A stretch of DNA of 29,916 nt from JAKAXG01 sp035702985 (GTDB taxonomy: Bacteria; Actinomycetota; Acidimicrobiia; Acidimicrobiales; Palsa-688). Made by a program: the position numbers and the translations under genes. Under the pieces are notes generated by a model. That model was given only the letters and a program-made list of their open reading frames with translations, searched no databases and was not told where the DNA came from. The stretch lies in the NCBI GenBank assembly GCA_035702985.1, contig DASSZD010000188.1:1-29916 (forward strand), read 5' to 3'. Positions 23,262 to 28,785 of this stretch are shown here, in pieces (position 1 is the stretch's first letter; every line of letters begins with the position of its first letter).

Positions 23262-24887
23262 ATGACGGCGCCGTCCGGCGGCCGGGGCGGCCTCGACGAC
23301 TACCGGTCCAAGCGGGACTTCGACCGCACCCCCGAGCCGGCCGGGCCGCCCGGCGACACCGGGGAGCCCGGTCCCCCGGCGGAGCGTTCCTTCGTGGTCC
23401 AGTACCACCGGGCCCGGCGGGCCCACTACGACTTCCGGCTGGAGATCGACGGGGTACTGGCGAGCTGGGCCATGCCCAAGGGCCCCACCCTCGACCCGTC
23501 GGTCCGGGCCCTGGCCGTCCACGTCGAGGACCACCCGATGGAGTACCGGGAGTTCGAGGGCGTGATCCCGGCCGGACAGTACGGCGGGGGAGACGTCACC
23601 GTCTGGGACCGCGGCACGTGGGCGCCCCACGGGACCGATGATCCGGGGGAGGCGGTCCGCCGGGGGGAGCTCCACTTCGACATGTTCGGGGAGAAGCTGC
23701 ACGGCCGCTTCGTGCTGGTGCGGACCCGGGAGCAGCAGGGCCGGGAACAATGGCTGATGCTGCACAAGCACGACGGGGCGGCCATCGCCGGGTGGCGCCC
23801 CGGCGACCACCCCCGGTCGGTCAAGACCGGCCGGACCAACGACGAGGTGGCGAAGGCCCCGGGTTCGGTCTGGCACAGCGACCGCCCGGCCGGGGAGGCC
23901 GAGGTGCAGCTGCCCTCCGCCCTGGCCCCCGGTAGCTGGGAACCCCCGTCTCCGGAGGAGCTGGAGAGCCTGGACCGGCTCGGCGACACCGGCCGCTGGA
24001 CCCTCCAGGGCCGGGAGCTCAAGCTCACCAACCTGAACAAGGTGCTGTTCCCGGCCCGCCCCGGCGGGGACCCGGTCACCAAACGGGACCTGATCCGCTA
24101 CTACGCCACGGTGGGGCCGGCCATGCTGCCCTACCTGGCCGACCGGCCGGTCAACCTGCACCGCTTCCCCAACGGCGTGGACCGGCCCGGCTTCTGGCAC
24201 AAGCAGGCGCCCACCTACGCCCCGGAGTGGATCACCAGGTGGCGCTATCCCGACGCCTCCCCCGGCGACAGCGAGTGCTACTTCATCGTCGACAGCGTGG
24301 CGGCGCTGGCCTGGATGGCCAACTACGGGGCGGTGGAGCTGCACGCCTGGACCTCCCGGGTGCCGGCCGTGCAGGAGCCGACCTGGGCGTTGATCGACAT
24401 AGACCCGGGCCCGGCGACCAGCGCCGACGACGTGCTGGTGCTGGCCCGGCTGTACCGGGCCGGCCTGCACCACCTCGGCGTGCGGGGCGCCCCCAAGCTG
24501 ACCGGCCAGCGGGGGGTGCACATATGGATCCCGTTGACCGCCGGATACAGCTTCGCCGGCACCAGTGCCTGGGTGGAGAAGCTGTCGCGGGCGGTGGGGG
24601 CCACCGTCCCGGAGCTGGTGAGCTGGACCTGGCAGAAGGACGCCCGCAACGGTCGGGCCCGCCTCGACTACACCCAGAACGCCATCAACAAGACGCTGGT
24701 GGCCCCCTACAGCGCCCGCCCGTCGCCGGGCGCGCCGGTGTCGGCGCCCATCGGCTGGGACGAGCTGGACGACCCGGCTCTGCGTGCCGACGCGTGGACG
24801 GTCAGGTCGCTGCCGGCCCGGCTGGCCCGGGTCGGCGACCTGTTCGCCGATCTGGCCGGCCCGCCGCAGCGCCTGCCCGAGCTGTGA
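23262..24887 (+). CDS. LigD-like phosphoesterase-polymerase protein without ligase domain
   Basis: 541 residues. The N-terminal half (about 42-190) is the LigD 3'-phosphoesterase domain: FVVQYHRARRAHYDFRLE with His49, His55 and Asp57, then His91 in VHVEDHP and the EGVIPAGQYGGGDV strand. The C-terminal half (about 245-535) is the primase-polymerase domain of LigD: YLADRPVNLHRFPNG, the metal-binding Asp379/Asp381 in LIDIDPGP, and KLTGQRGVHIWIPL. These activities clean and fill DNA ends in bacterial non-homologous end joining. The ATP-dependent ligase domain that usually joins them is absent, and the order PE then POL differs from the mycobacterial POL-PE-LIG. No Ku gene is in the window. The start at ATG 23262 agrees with the promoter-like site. 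Confidence 0.9.
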   Translation: MTAPSGGRGGLDDYRSKRDFDRTPEPAGPPGDTGEPGPPAERSFVVQYHRARRAHYDFRLEIDGVLASWAMPKGPTLDPSVRALAVHVEDHPMEYREFEGVIPAGQYGGGDVTVWDRGTWAPHGTDDPGEAVRRGELHFDMFGEKLHGRFVLVRTREQQGREQWLMLHKHDGAAIAGWRPGDHPRSVKTGRTNDEVAKAPGSVWHSDRPAGEAEVQLPSALAPGSWEPPSPEELESLDRLGDTGRWTLQGRELKLTNLNKVLFPARPGGDPVTKRDLIRYYATVGPAMLPYLADRPVNLHRFPNGVDRPGFWHKQAPTYAPEWITRWRYPDASPGDSECYFIVDSVAALAWMANYGAVELHAWTSRVPAVQEPTWALIDIDPGPATSADDVLVLARLYRAGLHHLGVRGAPKLTGQRGVHIWIPLTAGYSFAGTSAWVEKLSRAVGATVPELVSWTWQKDARNGRARLDYTQNAINKTLVAPYSARPSPGAPVSAPIGWDELDDPALRADAWTVRSLPARLARVGDLFADLAGPPQRLPEL

Positions 24888-24896
24888 GCGGCGAGA

Positions 24897-25310
24897 TCAG
24901 CTGCGCACGAGTTCCACGACGGGTATGACCCGGCTGGTCTTCTCGGCGTACTCCCCGAAACCGGGGTAGCGGCGGGCCTGCTCGGCGTATATCCGGGCCC
25001 GCTCGTCGCCCTCGACCGGGGCGGCGGTCGCCGGGTAGGTCTCGGTGCCCACCTCCACCGACACCTGGGGGTGGGCCACCAGGTTGTGGTACCAGTCCGG
25101 GTGGGTGTCGGCGCCGGCCTTGGAGGCGAACACGAACCGGCGGCCCTCCAGGTCCAGGTACATCATCGGGTTGACCCTCTCCTGGCCGGATCGGGCCCCG
25201 GTGGTGTGCAGCAGCAGCATGGGGGCTCCCTCGAACTGGCCGCCCACCCGCCCTTCGTTGGATCGGAACTCCTCGATGATCCTGGCATTCCAGTCATTGA
25301 CGTCGCTCAT
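24897..25310 (-). CDS. Deazaflavin (F420)-dependent nitroreductase family protein
   Basis: 137-residue split-barrel protein of the DDN family (nitroreductase/quinone reductase). The signature TTGARSGQERVNPMMYL (36-52) and the FASKAGADTHPDWYHNLVAHP run (61-81) are typical. Family members use reduced F420 to reduce quinones or nitro compounds; some bind other flavins. The start is ATG 25310, which gives the usual N-terminus; an earlier in-frame start would add 6 residues. TATACC lies 6 bases before the ATG, so the transcript may be leaderless. It converges on the LigD-like gene with a 9-base gap. Confidence 0.88.
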   Translation of the reverse strand: MSDVNDWNARIIEEFRSNEGRVGGQFEGAPMLLLHTTGARSGQERVNPMMYLDLEGRRFVFASKAGADTHPDWYHNLVAHPQVSVEVGTETYPATAAPVEGDERARIYAEQARRYPGFGEYAEKTSRVIPVVELVRS

Positions 25311-25363
25311 GGCACCGGTATACCGCACCTGATGGGGCCCGGGCCGGTTCCCCGCACACGGGC

Positions 25364-25420
25364 GCGACGGAGGGCCCCGACCCGGTTCCCAGTAACCGGG
25401 TGGGGCCCTCCGGGCGTCGC
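25364..25420 (-). terminator. Long hairpin between small hydrophobic gene and DDN gene
   Basis: GGAGGGCCCC-g-ACCCGGTT (25369-25387) pairs with AACCGGGT-GGGGCCCTCC (25394-25411) around a 6-base loop, with one bulged G. Outer GCGAC/GTCGC arms (25364-25368, 25416-25420) can extend it. It lies just after the stop of the small minus-strand gene and is likely its terminator. Confidence 0.75.
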
Positions 25421-25436
25421 TGAATGGAAGGTGCGT

Positions 25437-25586
25437 CTAAAGCACGTGTCGACGGCCACCGGCATGGCGGCTGACCAGGAAAATCACCGCCAGCACGATC
25501 AGCAGGAATAGCAGAGGATGAACCGTGATGCCCAGCACCACGGCTACCGCGGTAATGAGTAGGGCCACCAGGATGTCGAATAGCAC
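25437..25586 (-). CDS. 49-residue hydrophobic membrane protein
   Basis: Starts at GTG 25586 (MLFDILVALLITAVAVVLG...) and ends with a basic tail (SRHAGGRRHVL). One or two hydrophobic helices cover residues 4-40 with a His-Pro in the middle. AAGGAG (25594-25599) lies 7 bases before the GTG, strong evidence that this short frame is real. No named family is recognised beyond the general class of tiny actinobacterial hydrophobic proteins. It diverges from chaB across a 243-base region. A marginal GTTG-N16-GGGAAG is present upstream, weaker than the three promoter-like sites listed elsewhere. Confidence 0.75.
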   Translation of the reverse strand: MLFDILVALLITAVAVVLGITVHPLLFLLIVLAVIFLVSRHAGGRRHVL

Positions 25587-25593
25587 GTTGCTG

Positions 25594-25599
25594 CTCCTT
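25594..25599 (-). promoter_or_regulatory. Ribosome binding site of the 49-residue protein
   Basis: AAGGAG on the minus strand, 7 bases before GTG 25586. It decides the start and supports the gene despite its size. Confidence 0.75.
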
Positions 25600-25755
25600 T
25601 TCGTTAGGCGGGGTGCAACTTGCGTACTGCAGTTCTTCCCCGTGAAGATCGGAAATCAACCCTGCTTTTTTTCCCGATATATCCGGGCCGACCACGGGCC
25701 ACTTCCGGCCGGAGGGATTTGTCCGAATCAGGACGCGGGGTGCCGGCGGGTGGCG

Positions 25756-25782
25756 GTTTCAGGGTCACCGCACACCGGGTAG
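25756..25782 (+). promoter_or_regulatory. Sigma-F/sigma-B-like promoter upstream of chaB
   Basis: GTTT (25756-25759), 17 bases, then GGGTAG (25777-25782). Same spacing as the site before the DUF6458 gene. The predicted leader to ATG 25830 is about 40 bases and includes GGAGGG. A second GGGTAG follows at 25790-25795 without a matching upstream half. Confidence 0.55.
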
Positions 25783-25829
25783 CAGTCCTGGGTAGCGGTT
25801 CAGCCAGGCGAGATGGCGGAGGGAACCAC

Positions 25830-26210
25830 ATGCCCAGAGACAGCAAGCAGGACCTCCCGGGCACCGTCCAGCGGTCGTCGGCGAAGGCGCAGCGCACCTA
25901 CGCCGAGACACTCGAGAGCGCCCACCGGGAGTACGACGACGAGGAGAGGGCCCACCGGACCGCATACGGCGCCCTCAAGCACAGCTTCGAGAAGGTGGGA
26001 GACCACTGGGAGCCCAAGGCCCGCAAGGGACCTTCGGACGAGCGAGCCAGGGCCCCCCGGGGTCGCAGCGGGCGGACCGCCGGTGGGGTGGACGTGGAGG
26101 GCCACTCCAGGAAGGAGCTCTACGACCGGGCTCGGGACCTGGGCGTGGACGGCCGCTCCCGCATGTCGAAGATGGAGCTGGCCCAGGCCATAGCCCGCAA
26201 GCAGGACTGA
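25830..26210 (+). CDS. chaB: ChaB family protein with Rho-N-like C-terminus
   Basis: 126 residues. The N-terminal ~62 residues match the ChaB pattern: LPGTVQRSSAKAQRTYAETL, then AHREY, and a final AYGALKHSFEKVGDHW. ChaB was named in E. coli as a cation-transport regulator; its role in actinobacteria is not settled. A basic linker (63-90) leads to a small helical domain (92-124, HSRKELYDRARDLGVDGRSR then MELAQAIARK) like the Rho N-terminal/SAP fold, which often contacts nucleic acid. GGAGGG (25818-25823) is 6 bases before the ATG. The frame is open further upstream but with no coding character. It converges on the DUF6941-like gene. Confidence 0.85.
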   Translation: MPRDSKQDLPGTVQRSSAKAQRTYAETLESAHREYDDEERAHRTAYGALKHSFEKVGDHWEPKARKGPSDERARAPRGRSGRTAGGVDVEGHSRKELYDRARDLGVDGRSRMSKMELAQAIARKQD

Positions 26211-26211
26211 G

Positions 26212-26224
26212 CCGGCCGCGCCGG
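26212..26224. terminator. Short hairpin between chaB and a convergent gene
   Basis: CCGGC-CGC-GCCGG fills the 15-base gap between two convergent stops. The stem is only 5 bp and there is no T-run, so it is a weak bidirectional terminator candidate. Confidence 0.25.
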
Positions 26225-26225
26225 G

Positions 26226-26714
26226 TCAGCCCGGGGGCGGCACGTCCTGCGGCTGAGCGGGGAGGGGGACCAGCCGGAACGACGCCCGGTCCATCTCCCG
26301 GCCGTCGATGCGCACGCTGAAGAAGTACGGGCCGTACTCGGGCAGGGGCAGGCCGAACAGCGGGATGGACATCGGCATCAGGGACTCGTCACCGTCGACC
26401 ATGGTGGGCAGGCGCATGGCGCTGAACACCAGGGCGATCATGCCGCGGTCGGCCGGGTCGGCCTGCTCGGGGAGCTGGTCGCTGAGCATGATCCGCCGCT
26501 GGGCTCCGCTGGCCTCCGACACCAGCTCGATGGTGAGCAGGTGCTCCGAGTCGGTCTCGTTCCAGGGGATCTGCACCAGGACCGAGAGGCAGATGTTGAC
26601 CGGGTAGGGAGGCTGGGGGGAGCTGCTGGCCACCAGCGATATCCCTGCGCCGCTGATGAACAGCTTCCCGCCGCTCACCTCGGCGAAATCGCACAGCAGA
26701 ACCTTGGCATCCAT
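26226..26714 (-). CDS. DUF6941-like protein
   Basis: 162 residues with no signal peptide or transmembrane helix. It begins MDAKVLLCDFAEVSGGKLFISGAG, a pattern I associate with the DUF6941 family of unknown function. Beta-strand-rich segments follow, ending with FFSVRIDGREMDRASFRLVPL and a Pro-rich tail. GAGAGG lies about 16 bases before the ATG, and TAATCT (26746-26751) fits a -10 element. It lies 70 bases after the DksA-like gene on the same strand and may be read from its own or the shared promoter. Family name is a moderate-confidence recognition. Confidence 0.65.
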   Translation of the reverse strand: MDAKVLLCDFAEVSGGKLFISGAGISLVASSSPQPPYPVNICLSVLVQIPWNETDSEHLLTIELVSEASGAQRRIMLSDQLPEQADPADRGMIALVFSAMRLPTMVDGDESLMPMSIPLFGLPLPEYGPYFFSVRIDGREMDRASFRLVPLPAQPQDVPPPG

Positions 26715-26784
26715 TACTTCGACCGCCTCTCGCTAGATCGGGTCGAGATTAGACACCAGGGGACCCGGCGGTGTCCAACATGGG

Positions 26785-27126
26785 TCAACGGCCCCGGGCG
26801 CAGCCTACGCACCGCCGGGTGGCGGGCAGGGCGGCCAGGCGCTCGGCCCCGATGGCGGCCCCGCAGACCTCGCAGACCGAGTAGGTGCCGGCCCGGGCCC
26901 GGGCCGTCGCCTCCTCCAGCTCGGACACCCGCCTCTCGGCGCCGGCCATCAGACCGGCCACCCGGGCCCGTTCGAAACCGATGGTCGACCCCTCGGAGTC
27001 GTGTTCGTCGTCCACGCTGGGGGCGTCCGGGTCGGCCAGCTCGGAGAACTCGGCCCGCAGGTCCTCCAGACCCGACCGGGCCCGGCGCAACTCCTCCCGC
27101 AGAAGGGCCGGTTCCCGCTCCTCCAT
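26785..27126 (-). CDS. DksA/TraR family zinc-finger protein
   Basis: 113 residues. A coiled-coil-like helical N-terminus is followed by DDEHDSEGSTIGFERARV, typical of the short DksA/TraR proteins, and a four-Cys zinc finger: Cys85-x2-Cys88 (CEVC) and Cys106-x2-Cys109 (CVGC). Members bind RNA polymerase through the secondary channel and modulate initiation; the coiled-coil-tip DxxDxA of true DksA is not obvious, so (p)ppGpp synergy is not claimed. TAGCCT lies 8 bases before the ATG, so the leader may be only 1-2 bases. Its start is 73 bases from the divergent kinase start. Confidence 0.88.
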   Translation of the reverse strand: MEEREPALLREELRRARSGLEDLRAEFSELADPDAPSVDDEHDSEGSTIGFERARVAGLMAGAERRVSELEEATARARAGTYSVCEVCGAAIGAERLAALPATRRCVGCARGR

Positions 27127-27164
27127 CGCCGCCCAGGCTACCGGCGGGGGCGACCGGCCCGACC

Positions 27165-27193
27165 TCTACACGGTGGACCGCCACCCCTACAGT
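27165..27193 (+). promoter_or_regulatory. Promoter of the Ser/Thr kinase gene, leaderless layout
   Basis: TCTACA (27165-27170), 17 bases, then TACAGT (27188-27193), 6 bases before GTG 27200. This fits a housekeeping promoter (4 of 6 in the -35, TAnnnT in the -10) whose transcript starts at or next to the GTG. Confidence 0.5.
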
Positions 27194-27199
27194 CGTGGG

Positions 27200-28756
27200 G
27201 TGAGCTACGACGTGGTCGGCCTGCTGGGCCGGGGCGGCTCGGCGGTCGTGGAGTTGGCCGTGGACGGCTCCGGGCGCCGGGTGGCCACCAAGAGGGTGGC
27301 CCTGACCGGCTCGGGCGAGGACATCCACGCCGCCCGGGTGCGGCTGCGCCGGGAGGCCGAGATCCTCAGCTCGCTGGCCCATCCCGGCATCCTGCCGGTG
27401 CTCGACATCGTCGACGACGGTGCCGACGTGGTGCTGGTCCTGCCGGCCATGGCCGAGAACCTGGAGGGCCGGGTGCGCCGGCTGGGCCCGTTGTCCGCCG
27501 GGGAGTTGGAGCACCTGGGCCGGACGCTGATAGAGGCCCTGGCCGCCGCCCATCGGAGGGGGGTGGTGCACCGGGACATCAAGCCGGCCAACGTGCTCTT
27601 CGACGGGGAGGGCAGGCCGGCCCTGGCCGACTTCGGGGCGGCCCTGACAGCCGAGATGACCGGCGGCCTGACCAGGGCCGGCACCGTGCTCGGAACCCCC
27701 ATGTGGATGGCCCCCGAGCAGGCCCGGGGCGGGCCGGTCGGCCCTCCCAGCGACATCTTCTCCCTGGGAGCGACGCTCCTGTTCGCCGCCACCGGGGCCG
27801 GGCCGTACCCGCCGGGGCCTCCCCTGGTGGTGCTGGGCCACGCCGCCCGGGCCGAGCTGCTGCCCCTGCCGTCCCAGCTGCCGCCCCGGCTGGGACCCTC
27901 GCTCGCCGCCATGCTGGACCCCGACCCGGCGTGCCGGCCCAGCGCCGCCCGGCTGCTCGGCGGCCGGGACGACACCGTCACGGCCCCGCCCCAGGCGGGA
28001 GCCGCCCCCCGCCCGGGCCGGGCCGCCACCACCGCGGCGGCCGGATCCGGCCCCCGGGTCCGGAGCCTGGCCACCGGCCTGGCGGCCAGGCTGGTCGGCG
28101 ACCCACCCCCGGCCCGGGCCGCCCGGCGGCGGTGGCCGGCGGTGGCGGCCGGCTCGGCGGCCGCCCTCCTGATCGCGGCCACGGTCGCCCTGCTGACCAC
28201 CGGGTCGCACCCCGGCCGGGCGGCGCAGGCGGGGGTCCCCAGCCGGACGCGCCCGCCGCAGACCGCCTGCACGCCCCAGCCGTACCAGCCGTGCGGTTCC
28301 CCCGCTCCGGCCCCCCACACCGACGGTGTCACCTGCGATCCGGGCTGGTACGACCTCGACGGCTCGGCCGCCGACGGCTGCGAGTCGCACTCCGACTACC
28401 TGCCCGGCGCCGTCCTGACCGCCGGGTCTCCTCTGCACGCCAACCTGGTTCCTCCCTACACCACCGATTCGTTCGTCACCCACGTGGCCGGCCACGCCAT
28501 GAACCTGTGCTGGGGATCCCTGCACGTCACCCTCACCGCCCCGGCCGGCACCGCCGAGCGGGTGTCGGTGCTGAAGGGGGGGCGCACCCTGGCGTCGGCG
28601 CTCAGCGCCGGCGGCAGCCCGGCCACCGCGTCGGTCGGCAAACCGTCCTGCTTCGGCTCCGACAGCGAGGATCTGACCGTGACGGTGACAGAGGTGGCCG
28701 CCAGCGGGGCCGCCGGGGCCAGGGACTTCACCCTGGCCCGGGACGGGGGCTGGTAA
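27200..28756 (+). CDS. Receptor-type Ser/Thr protein kinase with Cys-rich outer domain
   Basis: 518 residues. The kinase domain (1 to ~255) has the glycine loop GRGGSAVVEL, Lys31, the HRDIKPANVLF catalytic loop (124-134), DFG (144-146) and APE (171-173), so it should be active. A juxtamembrane Pro/Ala-rich linker leads to one transmembrane helix (about 312-334). The outer part holds six Cys, including CDPGWYDLDGSAADGCES, like the short Cys/Asp motif seen in extracellular proteins of other bacteria, followed by a beta-rich domain. No PASTA repeats are present, so it is not a PknB-type muropeptide sensor. The ligand is unknown. The start is GTG 27200, placed 6 bases after TACAGT; GTG 27173 is in frame and possible. 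Confidence 0.88.
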   Translation: MSYDVVGLLGRGGSAVVELAVDGSGRRVATKRVALTGSGEDIHAARVRLRREAEILSSLAHPGILPVLDIVDDGADVVLVLPAMAENLEGRVRRLGPLSAGELEHLGRTLIEALAAAHRRGVVHRDIKPANVLFDGEGRPALADFGAALTAEMTGGLTRAGTVLGTPMWMAPEQARGGPVGPPSDIFSLGATLLFAATGAGPYPPGPPLVVLGHAARAELLPLPSQLPPRLGPSLAAMLDPDPACRPSAARLLGGRDDTVTAPPQAGAAPRPGRAATTAAAGSGPRVRSLATGLAARLVGDPPPARAARRRWPAVAAGSAAALLIAATVALLTTGSHPGRAAQAGVPSRTRPPQTACTPQPYQPCGSPAPAPHTDGVTCDPGWYDLDGSAADGCESHSDYLPGAVLTAGSPLHANLVPPYTTDSFVTHVAGHAMNLCWGSLHVTLTAPAGTAERVSVLKGGRTLASALSAGGSPATASVGKPSCFGSDSEDLTVTVTEVAASGAAGARDFTLARDGGW

Positions 28757-28764
28757 CTCCTGGT

Positions 28765-28783
28765 CGGGCCGGCCGGCGGCCCG
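28765..28783. terminator. Hairpin between kinase gene and KdpD-like gene
   Basis: CGGGCCG (28765-28771) pairs with CGGCCCG (28777-28783) around 5 bases, inside the 29-base gap between two convergent stops. It is a likely bidirectional terminator, without a T-run. Confidence 0.5.
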
Positions 28784-28785
28784 GG

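Noticed and set aside
25666..25672. Run of seven T as a rho-independent terminator
   Set aside because: No stable hairpin precedes it and no gene ends nearby on the plus strand.
25673..25687. Near-palindrome CCCGATATATCCGGG as an operator
   Set aside because: The match is imperfect with only 4-bp arms, and there is no adjacent regulator gene or second copy to support it.
25620..25829. Open frame continuing upstream of chaB
   Set aside because: It runs through the intergenic promoter region with no ribosome site, and the ChaB domain begins at ATG 25830.
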